64,000 bases of DNA from JAXMCI01 sp046349435 (GCA_046349435.1 JAXMCI010000021.1:62001-126000); one strand, 5' to 3'; counted from the stretch's first letter, positions 27,866 to 37,104 are shown. The notes: generated from the sequence alone by a model not told the origin. Numbers and translations are program-made.

Positions 27866-27937
27866 GGGACAATCTTCGCCCCCTGTGAACGCCGGGAGCC
27901 CGCCGATCGCGCGGTGCCGCCAGGCCGAGAGATCGCC

Positions 27938-28702
27938 ATGTCCCGCCGCCGCCGGATTTACGAGGGCAAGGCCAAGGTCCTGTTCGAAGGACCCGAGCCG
28001 GGCACCCTGGTCCAGTATTTCAAGGATGACGCCACCGCCTTCAACAACCAGAAGCGCGGGATCATCACCGGCAAGGGCGTGCTCAACAACCGGATCTCGG
28101 AATATCTGATGACCCGGCTGAACGAGGCCGGGATCCCGACCCATTTCGTGCGCCGCCTCAACATGCGCGAGCAGCTGGTGCGCGAGGTCGAGATCATCCC
28201 CCTCGAGGTGGTGATCCGCAACGTCGCCGCCGGCTCGCTGTCGAAGCGCTTCGGCCTGGCCGAGGGCACGCCGCTGCCGCGCTCGATCATCGAGTACTAC
28301 TACAAGTCCGACGAGCTCGGCGACCCGATGGTCTCCGAGGAGCACATCACCGCCTTCGGCTGGGCGACGCCGCAGGACCTCGACGACATCATGGCGCTGG
28401 CGCTGCGCATCAACGACTTCCTCTCCGGCCTCTTCCTCGGGGTCGGCCTCAAGCTGGTCGACTTCAAGCTCGAGTTCGGCCGGCTCTACGAGGGCGAGGA
28501 GATGCGCATCGTCCTGGCCGACGAGATCAGCCCCGATTCCTGCCGCCTGTGGGACATCAAGACCAACGAGAAGCTGGACAAGGACCGCTTCCGCCGCGAC
28601 ATGGGCGGCGTCGAGGAGGCCTACCAGGAGGTGGCGCGCCGGCTCGGCATCCTGCCCGAGGGCGGCCCGCGGGACCTCAAGGGTCCCAACACCATGCAGT
28701 AG
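27938..28702 (+). CDS. purC: phosphoribosylaminoimidazole-succinocarboxamide synthase (SAICAR synthase)
   Basis: A 254-residue ATP-dependent ligase joining aspartate to CAIR. Recognisable parts are [14 protein letters not shown] (nucleotide loop), [45 protein letters not shown] and [12 protein letters not shown]. The start is ATG 27938, preceded by a short leader and a good promoter candidate; the longer open frame upstream is not family-like. It is 17 bases before purS, with which it forms an operon. Confidence 0.95.
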   Translation: MSRRRRIYEGKAKVLFEGPEPGTLVQYFKDDATAFNNQKRGIITGKGVLNNRISEYLMTRLNEAGIPTHFVRRLNMREQLVREVEIIPLEVVIRNVAAGSLSKRFGLAEGTPLPRSIIEYYYKSDELGDPMVSEEHITAFGWATPQDLDDIMALALRINDFLSGLFLGVGLKLVDFKLEFGRLYEGEEMRIVLADEISPDSCRLWDIKTNEKLDKDRFRRDMGGVEEAYQEVARRLGILPEGGPRDLKGPNTMQ

Positions 28703-28719
28703 GCGGGAGACCGTCCGTC

Positions 28720-28959
28720 ATGAAGGCCCGCATCCACGTCACGCTGAAGCCCGGGGTCCTCGACCCGCAGGGCCAGGCCATCGCCAACGCCCTGCACGGG
28801 CTGGGGTTCGGCGGCGTCGGCGACGTCCGCCAGGGCAAGCTCATCGAGATCGACCTGGCCGAGCAGGACCCCGCCGCGGCGCGGCGCACCGTCGAGTCGA
28901 TGTGCGCCCGGCTGCTGGCCAATACGGTGATCGAGAACTACGCCATCGAGCTCGGCTGA
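28720..28959 (+). CDS. purS: phosphoribosylformylglycinamidine synthase subunit PurS
   Basis: A 79-residue small subunit that bridges PurQ and PurL in the FGAM synthase complex. It matches the family throughout: MKARIHVTLKPGVLDPQG, DVRQGKLIEIDL and ANTVIENYAIEL. In most related genomes purQ follows at once. Here the next purine gene, purQ, is about 15.7 kb away, beyond a block of glycan-modification genes. Confidence 0.95.
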   Translation: MKARIHVTLKPGVLDPQGQAIANALHGLGFGGVGDVRQGKLIEIDLAEQDPAAARRTVESMCARLLANTVIENYAIELG

Positions 28960-29049
28960 GCGGCCGCGCGGAACGGCCCGCCGGGCCGCCCGGTGCGACC
29001 GTCTGCCCCGCGAAAGTCGCTGGTATCTCCGTGACCTAGTCAGTAGTAT

Positions 29050-29068
29050 CGCGCCGCGCTGCGGCGCG
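29050..29068. other. perfect 8-bp GC hairpin at the left border of the island
   Basis: CGCGCCGC (29050-29057) and GCGGCGCG (29061-29068) form a perfect stem with a three-base loop, in the 143-base gap between purS and the SxtJ-like gene. No T-run follows, so it may attenuate purCS transcripts or simply be a stable leader structure. Confidence 0.4.
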
Positions 29069-29102
29069 GGGCTGATTCGGCGTTGGATGGGATCGGGGGA
29101 AC

Positions 29103-29534
29103 ATGGCGCGCGTCGCGCTTCCGGAAAGCTTCGAACGCGAGGAAGCCGTACATGGCGGCTCGGACCGCAGCTTCGGGCTGGTCTTCACGGCCTTCTTCCT
29201 GCTGGTCGGCCTGGCGCCGCTGCTGCATGGCGGGCATGTGCGGTGGTGGAGCGTCGCGCTGGCCGCCGCCTTCCTCGTCGTCGCGCTGGTCCGCCCGGCA
29301 TTGCTCAAGCCGCTCAACCGGCTCTGGACCAAGTTCGGCCTGCTGCTGCACAAGATCGTCAATCCGGTGATCATGGGCGCGATCTTCTATGTCGCGATCA
29401 CGCCGTTCGGCGTGGTCATGCGGCTCCTCGGCAAGGACCCGCTGCGTCGCCGTTTCGACGCGCAGGCGCCGAGCTACTGGATCGAGCGGACGCCGCCCGG
29501 TCCGGCGCCGCAGTCGATGTCCAATCAATTCTAG
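29103..29534 (+). CDS. SxtJ-family small membrane protein
   Basis: A 143-residue protein with two or three hydrophobic segments (LVFTAFFLLVGLAPLL, WWSVALAAAFLVVALV, VIMGAIFYVAITPFGVV) and a charged C-terminus with LLGKDPLRRRFD. This matches the SxtJ family, named from the saxitoxin cluster, whose members sit beside NodU/CmcH-type carbamoyltransferases. The function is unknown; a scaffold holding the carbamoyltransferase at the inner membrane is a fair guess. It is the first gene of a three-gene set with the DUF5989 and carbamoyltransferase genes. Confidence 0.8.
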   Translation: MARVALPESFEREEAVHGGSDRSFGLVFTAFFLLVGLAPLLHGGHVRWWSVALAAAFLVVALVRPALLKPLNRLWTKFGLLLHKIVNPVIMGAIFYVAITPFGVVMRLLGKDPLRRRFDAQAPSYWIERTPPGPAPQSMSNQF

Positions 29535-29569
29535 GCTCATCCAATCCAGGCAAATCCAAGGGCTGGCCC

Positions 29570-29719
29570 ATGTCGTTCCTCGCCGAGATCTGGTCCTATA
29601 TGAGGGTCAGGAAGAAGTTCTGGCTGGCTCCACTGGTCATCATCATGGTGATCTTCGGCGGGCTGGTGATCCTGGCGAAGGGCAGCGCCGTGGCGCCCTT
29701 CATCTACACCATCTTCTGA
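29570..29719 (+). CDS. DUF5989 single-pass membrane peptide (SxtK-like)
   Basis: A 49-residue protein with a short basic N-terminus (MRVRKKFWLAP) and one membrane helix (LVIIMVIFGGLVILA). Its shape and position between SxtJ and the carbamoyltransferase match the DUF5989 family. The ATG at 29570 gives the conserved MSFLAEIW start. The stop codon TGA (29717-29719) lies one base before the next ATG, so co-translation is likely. The role is unknown. Confidence 0.78.
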   Translation: MSFLAEIWSYMRVRKKFWLAPLVIIMVIFGGLVILAKGSAVAPFIYTIF

Positions 29720-29720
29720 G

Positions 29721-31562
29721 ATGCCGACCCGCGTCGTCGGCATCTCGGCCTTCTACCACGACAGCGCCGCCGCGCTGATCGAGGACGGGCGCATCGTGGC
29801 CGCGGCGCAGGAGGAGCGATTCTCTCGCCGCAAGCACGACGCCCGCTTCCCGAAGCTCGCCCTCGACTACTGCCTCGCCGAGGCCGGGCTGAAGCTGACC
29901 GACATCGACCAGGTGGCGTTCTACGACAAGCCGTTCCTGAAGTTCGAGCGGCTGCTCGAGACCTACCTCTCCTTCGCCCCGCGCGGCTATCGCAGCTTCG
30001 CCATGGCGATGCCGGTCTGGCTCAAGGAGAAGCTCTTCCAGAAGACGATGATCCGCAAGGCGCTGCAGGAAGCCGCTCCGGAATTCGACTGGGAAAAGAA
30101 GCTGCTCTTCGCCGAGCACCACCAGAGCCATGCGGCGAGCGCGTTCTACGCCTCGCCCTTCGACGAGGCCGCGGTGCTGACCATGGACGGGGTCGGCGAG
30201 TGGACCACCGCGTCGGTGGCGCTGGGCCGCGGCAACCAGCTGGAGATCGTCAAGGAGATCCACTGGCCGCACAGCCTCGGCCTGCTCTACTCCGCCTTCA
30301 CCTACTACACCGGGTTCAAGGTCAATTCCGGCGAGTACAAGGTGATGGGGCTGGCGCCCTATGGCGAGCCTCGTTACCGCGACCTGATCCTCGAGAAGCT
30401 GATCGACCTCAAGCCCGACGGCTCGTTCCGCCTCAACCTCGACTATTTCGACTTCTGCACCGGTCTGACCATGACCAACCGGAAGTTCGACGCGCTGTTC
30501 GGCGGCCCGCCGCGCTCGGCCGAGGCGAAGCTGACGCAGCGCGAGATGGACCTCGCCGCCTCGGTGCAGGCGGTGACCGAGGAGGCGGTGCTGCGGCTCG
30601 GCCGCTCGATCGCGCGCGAGACCGGGCAGAAAGCGCTTTGCCTCGCCGGCGGCGTGGCGCTGAACTGCGTCGCCAACGGCAAGCTGCTGCGCGACAAGTC
30701 GTTCGAGCAGATCTGGGTGCAGCCGGCGGCGGGCGATGCCGGCGGCGCGCTGGGCGCGGCGCTGGCCGCCTATCACGGCTTCCTCGGCCAGGCCCGGCCG
30801 GCGCGCAACGAGCTCGACCTGATGAAGGGCAGCTATCTCGGCCCGGCCTTCTCGCAGGACGACATCGAGCGGCGGCTGCGCGCGCAGGGCGCCGTCTTCG
30901 ACGTGCTCGACCGCGACGGCCTGATCGACCGGGTGGTCGACGACCTGGTCGGCGAGAAGGCGGTCGCCTGGTTCCAGGGCCGCATGGAGTTCGGGCCGCG
31001 CGCCCTCGGCGGTCGCTCGATCCTCGGCGATGCGCGCTCATCGAGCATGCAGAAGACCCTCAACCTCAAGGTCAAGTACCGGGAGAGCTTCCGTCCCTTC
31101 GCGCCCTCGGTGCTGCGCGAGGACGTCGCCGACTGGTTCGAGCTGGACACCGACAGCCCCTACATGCTGATGGTGGCCGACGTGGCGGCCGGGCGCCGCA
31201 AGCCGGTGCCGCCGGAGGACCAGGGGCTGGTCGGGATCGACAAGCTCAAGGTGAAGCGCTCCGAGGTGCCGGCGATCACCCATGTCGACCACTCCGCCCG
31301 CGTCCAGACGGTGCATGCCGAGACCAACCCGCTCTACCACCAGCTGATCAGCGCCTTCAAGGCGCGCACCGGCTGCCCGATCCTGGTCAATACCAGCTTC
31401 AACGTCCGCGGCGAGCCGATCGCCTGCACGCCGGAGGACGCCTTCCGCTGCTTCATGGGCACGGAGATCGAGACGCTGGCGATCGGCAACTGCTACCTCG
31501 ACAAGGCCCGGCAGGACCCGTCGAAGAAGCTCGACTATCGCAACGCCTTCGATCCGGACTGA
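29721..31562 (+). CDS. O-carbamoyltransferase, NodU/CmcH/SxtI family
   Basis: A 613-residue cytoplasmic enzyme that transfers a carbamoyl group from carbamoyl phosphate through carbamoyl-AMP to a hydroxyl group. The N-terminal Kae1-like domain has VVGISAFYHDSAAAL, FAEHHQSHAASAF (His133, His134 and His137 at the metal site), GEYKVMGLAPYG and CLAGGVALNCVANGKL. The C-terminal domain has FGPRALGGRSILGDAR, ESFRPFAPSVL and LVNTSFNVRGEP. The acceptor is probably a sugar of a surface glycan or a secreted metabolite. Its partners are the SxtJ-like and DUF5989 membrane proteins directly upstream. Confidence 0.92.
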   Translation: MPTRVVGISAFYHDSAAALIEDGRIVAAAQEERFSRRKHDARFPKLALDYCLAEAGLKLTDIDQVAFYDKPFLKFERLLETYLSFAPRGYRSFAMAMPVWLKEKLFQKTMIRKALQEAAPEFDWEKKLLFAEHHQSHAASAFYASPFDEAAVLTMDGVGEWTTASVALGRGNQLEIVKEIHWPHSLGLLYSAFTYYTGFKVNSGEYKVMGLAPYGEPRYRDLILEKLIDLKPDGSFRLNLDYFDFCTGLTMTNRKFDALFGGPPRSAEAKLTQREMDLAASVQAVTEEAVLRLGRSIARETGQKALCLAGGVALNCVANGKLLRDKSFEQIWVQPAAGDAGGALGAALAAYHGFLGQARPARNELDLMKGSYLGPAFSQDDIERRLRAQGAVFDVLDRDGLIDRVVDDLVGEKAVAWFQGRMEFGPRALGGRSILGDARSSSMQKTLNLKVKYRESFRPFAPSVLREDVADWFELDTDSPYMLMVADVAAGRRKPVPPEDQGLVGIDKLKVKRSEVPAITHVDHSARVQTVHAETNPLYHQLISAFKARTGCPILVNTSFNVRGEPIACTPEDAFRCFMGTEIETLAIGNCYLDKARQDPSKKLDYRNAFDPD

Positions 31563-31822
31563 CCGGGCGGCTCGAATGGGACGGGACCGCCAACCCTGCG
31601 GGCGCCGGGGCTGGAAGGGCTCCGGACGAGCCGGGCTGATCCATCATGCGCACCGCCTCGACGTGCTGCCGCGCGTCGAGCGCGCGCGCCGACGAGAAGG
31701 GACATGCGGAAGACTGAGATGAAGCGGGGGATCGCCGCCCGCGCGCGAGACCCTCGGGCGAAGCAGGCCGGGCGAACCCGGGCGGCCGGCGAGCCTGGTA
31801 ACCCCAATGGCGGCTGCCGGCG

Positions 31823-32842
31823 ATGACGGGCCGCCCCCCGCCGCGGTCCCGCCGCTGGCTGGCCAGCCTGGGCCTGATCGTCATCACCATCGTGGTCGCC
31901 CTGGCGGCGCTCGAGATCTTCGCCCGGCTGGTCCTCGTCGACGGCACCAACTTCGATCTCGAGATGTGGCGCTACGCCAAGGACCTGAAGCGGGTCAGCC
32001 CGATCCCCGGCGTCGGCCACGAGCACATCCCGAACGGCGACGGCGTCTACATGGGCGTCGAGATCAAGACCAACGCCCGCAAGCTGCGCGACTACGACTA
32101 CGACTATCCCAAGCCGGCCGGCATCCGCCGCGTCGTGATGCTCGGCGACTCGCTGATGCTGGGCTGGGGCGCACCGTTCGACGACACCACGCCGAAGAAG
32201 CTGGAGGCGCGGCTCAATGCCGGGCTGGCGAAGCCTGCCTTCCAGGTGATCAACACCGGGGTCGGCAACTACAACTCGGCGATGGAGGTCGCCTATTTCC
32301 TGGGCGAGGGCTACCGCTACGACCCCGACATCGTGGTGCTGAACTACTTCATCAACGACGCCGAGCCGACGCCGACGCGCAAGCACAACTTCATCCTGGA
32401 GCGCTCCTACGCGGCGGTGATCGCCGCCGGCGCGATCGACACGCTCGACCGGATGATGGGCGGCCGGCCGGACTGGAAAGCCTACTATGCCGGGCTCTAC
32501 GACGAGAGCCTGCCCGCCTGGATCCAGACCAAGGAGGCGATCGCCCGGCTGGCCGCCTATTGCCGCGAGCACGGCATCAAGCTGCTGGTCGCCAACTACC
32601 CCGAGCTGCACCAGCTCTCGCCCTACCCCTTCACCGCCGTCACCAAGCAGGTCGGGGACGCGGTGACGGCGACCGGGACGCCGTTCGTCGACCTGCTGCC
32701 CGCGGTGGCGGCCGTCACACCGCCCGAGAGCCTGTGGGTGACATCGACCGACGCGCACCCCAACGGCAAGGCCGCGACGCTCTACGCCGAGCTGCTGCAG
32801 AAGACGCTGGAGGCCGACTTTCCCGAGATCATGAAGCGGTGA
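31823..32842 (+). CDS. membrane-anchored SGNH/GDSL hydrolase-like protein
   Basis: A 339-residue protein with one N-terminal membrane helix (ASLGLIVITIVVALAALEIF) and a periplasmic SGNH domain. Block I is MLGDSLMLGWG with Ser110, block II is NTGVGNYNS and block III is LNYFINDAEP. The terminal block reads TDAHPNG, one residue shorter than the usual DxxHPN. This suggests esterase or O-acetyl/acyl transfer activity on glycans. It follows the carbamoyltransferase after a 260-base gap in which I find no gene. The next SGNH gene faces it on the other strand. Confidence 0.82.
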   Translation: MTGRPPPRSRRWLASLGLIVITIVVALAALEIFARLVLVDGTNFDLEMWRYAKDLKRVSPIPGVGHEHIPNGDGVYMGVEIKTNARKLRDYDYDYPKPAGIRRVVMLGDSLMLGWGAPFDDTTPKKLEARLNAGLAKPAFQVINTGVGNYNSAMEVAYFLGEGYRYDPDIVVLNYFINDAEPTPTRKHNFILERSYAAVIAAGAIDTLDRMMGGRPDWKAYYAGLYDESLPAWIQTKEAIARLAAYCREHGIKLLVANYPELHQLSPYPFTAVTKQVGDAVTATGTPFVDLLPAVAAVTPPESLWVTSTDAHPNGKAATLYAELLQKTLEADFPEIMKR

Positions 32843-32851
32843 CGAGCCGCG

Positions 32852-34117
32852 TCAGGGCTGCGCGGCCGCGGTCTGCTTGAGCAGTGCCGCCACCGGCGCG
32901 GCGAGCGCCTCGGCGGTGACGCGGTGGCCGGCCGCCGACAGGTGCATGTTGTCGAGGAAGTAGAGCGCGTCGGAGGCGCGCAGCCGCTCGGCCGCGTCCT
33001 GGAACGGCACGGTCAGGTCGATGAAGCCGAGGCCGAGCTCGCCCGCCATCCGGCCGATCTCCCGGCGCTGCAGGTCGCTCGAGCGGGCCATGACGTCGGT
33101 CAGCGCCGGGTCCTGGTAGACGATCGAGCGCGCATAGGCGGTTCCCGCCGTCGGCGTATAGACCACCACCGCCCGGAAGCCGTTCTCGCGCGCCAGCTTC
33201 GCCAGCTCGGCCAGCGCCGGCTGGTAGCCGTCGAGATTGATCAGCCCGCGCAGCAGCGCCATGGCGTAGCGCGGCTGGCCGCGGTTGCTGTTGTCCTGGT
33301 TGAAGGCCAGCTGCTCGCTGCCCCAGCGGGCGACGAAGCGGTAGTCGATGCTCTTCTGCGGCGGCAGCTCGGGAAAGAGCTGCTTCACGTTGCGCTCGGC
33401 CCGGTGCTCGCGCCAGGCGCGCAGGGCGGCCGTCCCCAGGTTCCAGACATAGCTGCTCGAGGCCAGCAGCCCGCCCTGCCGGTTGCCGTCCAGCACAGTC
33501 TGGCCGTCGCCGGCGTCGTCGCCCTCGCCCAGCCCGGCACGGAAGCGCTGGTAGCGCACCACGTCGCGCATGTCGTTCTCCTCGGAGACGTCGAACAGCA
33601 CGACGCGCGGGTGCAAGGCGAGGCCGAACCGCTTCAGGAGCTGCAGGTACTCGTAGGGGCCGATGCCCTTGACGCTGAGATTGTAGACGCTCGCCTTGAG
33701 CTCCCCGCCCAGCAGCGCGGCCCAGGTCTGCTTCGGCTCGACGTCGAGACACCACGAGATCGACCCGCCGAGCACCACGACGTCGAGCGGCGGGGCGGCG
33801 AGCGGCGGCGGGTTGCAGAAGCCCCGCTCGTCCATCTGCACCGAGGCAGGGCCGGTGGTGACCGCCTTGTCGTAGTGCGCTATGACCGCATTGGGCGCGT
33901 CGATATAGAGCGGCGGACCGCCGTCGTCGCGCTGGATCGCCTGCACGCCCTTTCGCGTCTCCATCCCGATGCGCGCCGCGATCTCGGTGCGCAGGCCGGG
34001 GTCGAAATGCTGCAGCAGGCCGATCGGGATGGCCGCCGGGAACAGCCGCAGCGCGACCTCCATCCCGACCAGGACCGCGACAACGATGTAGACGAGAAGG
34101 AGCGCTGCCCGCTTCAT
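32852..34117 (-). CDS. membrane-anchored SGNH-like protein with GGS in block I
   Basis: A 421-residue protein with an N-terminal helix (AALLLVYIVVAVLVGMEVAL) and a large periplasmic domain. It is paralogous to the protein encoded at 37105-38343: LRLFPAAIPIGLLQHF corresponds to LRLFPQAIPLAWLERF there, and both have a GFCNP motif. Block I reads VVVLGGSISW, so the usual Asp before Ser119 is Gly. The last block, DNMHLSAAGH, keeps Asp389 and His392. Activity may be altered, or the protein may only bind glycan. I chose ATG 34117; its ribosome-binding site is weak. Confidence 0.78.
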   Translation of the reverse strand: MKRAALLLVYIVVAVLVGMEVALRLFPAAIPIGLLQHFDPGLRTEIAARIGMETRKGVQAIQRDDGGPPLYIDAPNAVIAHYDKAVTTGPASVQMDERGFCNPPPLAAPPLDVVVLGGSISWCLDVEPKQTWAALLGGELKASVYNLSVKGIGPYEYLQLLKRFGLALHPRVVLFDVSEENDMRDVVRYQRFRAGLGEGDDAGDGQTVLDGNRQGGLLASSSYVWNLGTAALRAWREHRAERNVKQLFPELPPQKSIDYRFVARWGSEQLAFNQDNSNRGQPRYAMALLRGLINLDGYQPALAELAKLARENGFRAVVVYTPTAGTAYARSIVYQDPALTDVMARSSDLQRREIGRMAGELGLGFIDLTVPFQDAAERLRASDALYFLDNMHLSAAGHRVTAEALAAPVAALLKQTAAAQP

Positions 34118-34190
34118 GCCGTAAGGGTTCCTTTGCGGGCCGCCCCGGGACGGCACGAACGCCGGCTGCCGGCCGGCACTGCCGGCCGAT

Positions 34191-35090
34191 TCACGCCGCG
34201 AGGGGCGGCGTGCGGTCCAGGACGTCGAAGGCGTCGTGCCGGACATGGTCGAGACGCATCGCGTCCCGCAGCATGTCCTCGGTCACCGTCCCGCTCTGCA
34301 GGCACTCGCGCAGCAGGCCGAAGAAGTAGCGCTCCTGGTTGGTGTCGGGATGGGCCCGGTAGGTGGTCGGCGCCTCCTGCCCCGTGAGCTTGCGGACCGA
34401 CCGCAGCCAGGTGCTCGGCTTGCCGATCGCCGCCCGCTTGGCGGCCGGGGTGAAGTCGACCGGCAGGCCGGTCTTCCAGGGCTGCGTCTGGCGCTTGGTG
34501 TTGTGCACCATCTTGGTCGCCGGCGTCAGCCGGTCGAAGTCGTTCCACTCGTCCTCGATGCGGCCGATCGCCTCGCGCGGCTCGAGCTTGAGGCAGATCC
34601 ACTTGGCATAGTCCCGCTGCATCGCGAAGAGCTCGTCGAACTGCTCGCGGCAGCGCCACCAGGTCAGCTTGGCGCAGTCGAGCACCATGACGCTGCTGGC
34701 CATGCAGCCCTCGAGGAACTTCTGCCCGGCGCGCGGGCGGCAGAGAATCGCCTTGTCGCCCATGTCGCGCGACAGCAGCTCCCAGACGTCGCCGACCGCG
34801 AAGACGTCGGGATCGATGACGACGGCGCGACCCTGGTAGCCCATCAGCTCCGGCGGCATGAAGCGGAGCGGCGTGAAGGACTGCAGATCCTCGTAGCGCC
34901 AGATGCGGGAGCCGCCATCGCGCAGGAAGGGCTGTCCCTCACGCTCGCGCAGGAACGGATAGTCCGCCGCGTCGATGATGCGGACGTCGAATCGGTCGGC
35001 GTGGCGCGAGTTCCGGATCAGCGAATGGCGCGACACCAGGGCGCCGATCATCTGCTTGTGGTTGGTATGGACGAATACACAGGGCCTCAT
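34191..35090 (-). CDS. putative GT-A glycosyltransferase (GT8-like)
   Basis: A 299-residue soluble protein. It opens with a Rossmann-like strand (CVFVHTNHKQMIGALVSRHS) and has a DxD-like metal site, VVIDPDVFAVGD (residues 91-101). A segment KMVHNTKRQTQPWKTG resembles the His...KPW region of GT8 enzymes. It is probably a nucleotide-sugar-dependent transferase adding a residue to the locus glycan. It is transcribed away from the oxygenase-like gene and 73 bases ahead of the minus-strand SGNH gene, so those two form a pair. Family placement is by motif only. Confidence 0.6.
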   Translation of the reverse strand: MRPCVFVHTNHKQMIGALVSRHSLIRNSRHADRFDVRIIDAADYPFLREREGQPFLRDGGSRIWRYEDLQSFTPLRFMPPELMGYQGRAVVIDPDVFAVGDVWELLSRDMGDKAILCRPRAGQKFLEGCMASSVMVLDCAKLTWWRCREQFDELFAMQRDYAKWICLKLEPREAIGRIEDEWNDFDRLTPATKMVHNTKRQTQPWKTGLPVDFTPAAKRAAIGKPSTWLRSVRKLTGQEAPTTYRAHPDTNQERYFFGLLRECLQSGTVTEDMLRDAMRLDHVRHDAFDVLDRTPPLAA

Positions 35091-35180
35091 GGCGACGCAT
35101 CCTCGACCAGTCGGTTGCGGGCGAGGTTAGCCGAGCCGAGTCGGGCGTTCAATAGTGTGGACATGCGACCCGGGCTCGAC

Positions 35181-35209
35181 TTGCACGCCGGGACAGGACG
35201 CGCTAACAC
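35181..35209 (+). promoter_or_regulatory. candidate promoter of the 35.2-41.5 kb plus-strand operon
   Basis: TTGCAC (35181-35186) and TAACAC (35204-35209) are 17 bases apart, 37 bases before the ATG at 35247. They lie in an AT-richer patch within the divergent intergenic region. Confidence 0.45.
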
Positions 35210-35246
35210 TCCCAAGTATTGGCACTGCAAACTTGACCGCGAATAA

Positions 35247-36113
35247 ATGTCAAACGCAAATCTCAGCATCCTCGCCCGGCAGGATCCGAGCCGCATCGTC
35301 TACGAGCCATTTCCTTATCTGCACAGCGAGGAGGCCCTCGAGCCGGCGCTGTACCAGGAGCTGGCCGACGCCTATCCGAGCCTCGCCCAGCTGGTCGGGG
35401 ACAAGGCGGCCGAGAACAATCGCCTGTTCAACGTCTCGGCGCACAAGGTGGTCGACGATCCGGCCTATCCCGAGATCTGGCGGGCGTTCTTCGCCTATCA
35501 CTGCTCGCAGGCCTATCTCGACGAGGTCAAGGCCTTCTGGGGGCGGGGGATCGAGCAGGAGTACCCGGAGCTGGCGAGCTGGATCGGCAAGCCGCTGTCC
35601 GGCCTGACCTGCGCCCGCCGCAGCGCCGGCAAGGCCAAGAGCGACGCCAACCGCGCCGCCGACGTCATGCTGGACACCCAGTTCGCCGTCAACACCCCGG
35701 TGGTCGAGCCGAACTCGGTGCGCGTGCCCCATCTCGACAACCCGTGGAAGCTGTTCGCCTCCCTCGTCTACTTCCGCATGCCGGGCGACGAGTCGACCGG
35801 CGGCGACCTCGTGCTCTACCGCCTGCGCGGCAGCCGCTTCCACCACGATGCCCAGATGAACGTGCCGGAGCGCTTCCTCGAGCCGATCCACACCGTTCCC
35901 TACCAGGCGAACACGCTGATCATGTGGGTCAACACCGAGCGCAGCTTCCACGGCGTGACGCCTCGCTCGGTGACGCCGCTGCCCCGGCGGTACATCAACT
36001 TCGTCGGCGAATGCTACAATCTCACCACCGGGGGATTCTTTCCCAAGCGGCGGACGCTGGCCGGCCAGTCCCTGTCCGCCATGCGCCGGCTGGTCGGCGC
36101 GCGCGACCTCTGA
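35247..36113 (+). CDS. 2OG-Fe(II) oxygenase-like protein
   Basis: A 288-residue soluble protein with a jelly-roll-type metal motif: His162 and Asp164 in VRVPHLDNPWKLF, His235 in ERSFHGVTPR and a following Arg that could bind 2-oxoglutarate. A YEPFPYLHSEEALEPALY segment near the N-terminus resembles the start of the protein encoded at 39546-40298, so the two are distant paralogues. Expected chemistry is hydroxylation, with 2-oxoglutarate as co-substrate, of a glycan, lipid or protein. It begins a run of plus-strand genes with gaps of 25-245 bases. Confidence 0.68.
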   Translation: MSNANLSILARQDPSRIVYEPFPYLHSEEALEPALYQELADAYPSLAQLVGDKAAENNRLFNVSAHKVVDDPAYPEIWRAFFAYHCSQAYLDEVKAFWGRGIEQEYPELASWIGKPLSGLTCARRSAGKAKSDANRAADVMLDTQFAVNTPVVEPNSVRVPHLDNPWKLFASLVYFRMPGDESTGGDLVLYRLRGSRFHHDAQMNVPERFLEPIHTVPYQANTLIMWVNTERSFHGVTPRSVTPLPRRYINFVGECYNLTTGGFFPKRRTLAGQSLSAMRRLVGARDL

Positions 36114-36138
36114 CCCGGCGCGCCGCGGAGCAGCCGCC

Positions 36139-36861
36139 GTGAGCACCCTGCTGGTGCTCGGCTCGAAGCCGCAGCCGCGCCTGCCGCGGCCGGGCGGGTT
36201 CGACGCGCTGGCCTGCGCCAACGCCTCGGGCCGCTCGGCGGCACGCTACGGGCTGGGATCGGCGGAGCTGACGGCCATGTCGGCGATCCTGACCTCCGGC
36301 CACAAGGAGGCGAACCACCTGGCGCTGGAGGCGCTGCGCGGGCTGCGCACCGGCAGCCTGCACTTCTATCCCCGCCATGCGCCCAAGGGCTCGCCGCTGC
36401 GCCGCGCCGTCCACCACGCCAGGAACTTCCGCATGAAGCCCTGGTACTTCCGCCGGACGCTGCGCGCCTGCGGCTACCAGTGGGACCAGTTCTGCAATCC
36501 CGGCCTCGACCACTGCCTGCGCCTGTTCGCCGAGCTCTCCGGCAACGACCCCGAGGTGATCGCCCAGATGCAACTCAAGCAGCCCTCCACCGGCATGCTG
36601 TCCCTGGCGGCCGGCATCGAGCTCGGCCGCTGGTCGCGCTTCGTCCTCGCGGGCTTCAGCTTCGAGATCACCCACGACTACGCACAGAACCCCCTGGTCG
36701 GGGAACGCGGCGCGCTCAGCCGGCACGCCGATACCGACGTCGCCCTGCTGCGCGCCATGGGCCGCCGCGTCGCCGGCCTCTGCACGACCGAGCCGATCGT
36801 GCACGAGCGCACGGGGCTGCCGCTCCTGCCCGAAAGCAGCCTGCTTCCGGCCGATGGCTGA
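36139..36861 (+). CDS. putative GT29-like (sialyltransferase-like) glycosyltransferase
   Basis: A 240-residue protein starting with LLVLGSKPQPRLP. In the second half, KQPSTGMLSLAAGIEL (PSTG at 149-152), VLAGFSFE and SRHADTDVALL (His196) reproduce the order of GT29 sialylmotifs: P[ST]TG, a hydrophobic strand ending in GF, then His and an acidic residue. If correct it would add an acidic sugar from a CMP-activated donor. No CMP-sugar synthesis gene is in the window, so the donor may differ. The start 25 bases after the oxygenase-like gene suggests one transcript. The assignment is tentative. Confidence 0.5.
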   Translation: MSTLLVLGSKPQPRLPRPGGFDALACANASGRSAARYGLGSAELTAMSAILTSGHKEANHLALEALRGLRTGSLHFYPRHAPKGSPLRRAVHHARNFRMKPWYFRRTLRACGYQWDQFCNPGLDHCLRLFAELSGNDPEVIAQMQLKQPSTGMLSLAAGIELGRWSRFVLAGFSFEITHDYAQNPLVGERGALSRHADTDVALLRAMGRRVAGLCTTEPIVHERTGLPLLPESSLLPADG

Positions 36862-37104
36862 CCGCCGCCAGGACCCGCCGATGGCGGCCGCTTGCTTGCG
36901 CCGCGCCATGATCGCTCCTAATACTAGCCGCCGCGATGGGGCAAGGTGGCGGAGCGTCCCGAGGGGGCCGGTGCTGAGATCGATCGTCGGCAGGACCATG
37001 GCGCGGCTGCGGTTGCTCCCGCGGCCCGGCGCGGAGGGTTCCGCCCGGCCAGCGCCGCCTCGCGAGGGCACGGGCCGCGCCCGCGGCCGCCGGCCGGAGG
37101 CGGC

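Noticed and set aside
27599..27937. Upstream extension of the purC frame
   Set aside because: It overlaps the NRDE gene in another frame and lacks similarity; ATG 27938 gives the conserved SAICAR synthase N-terminus.
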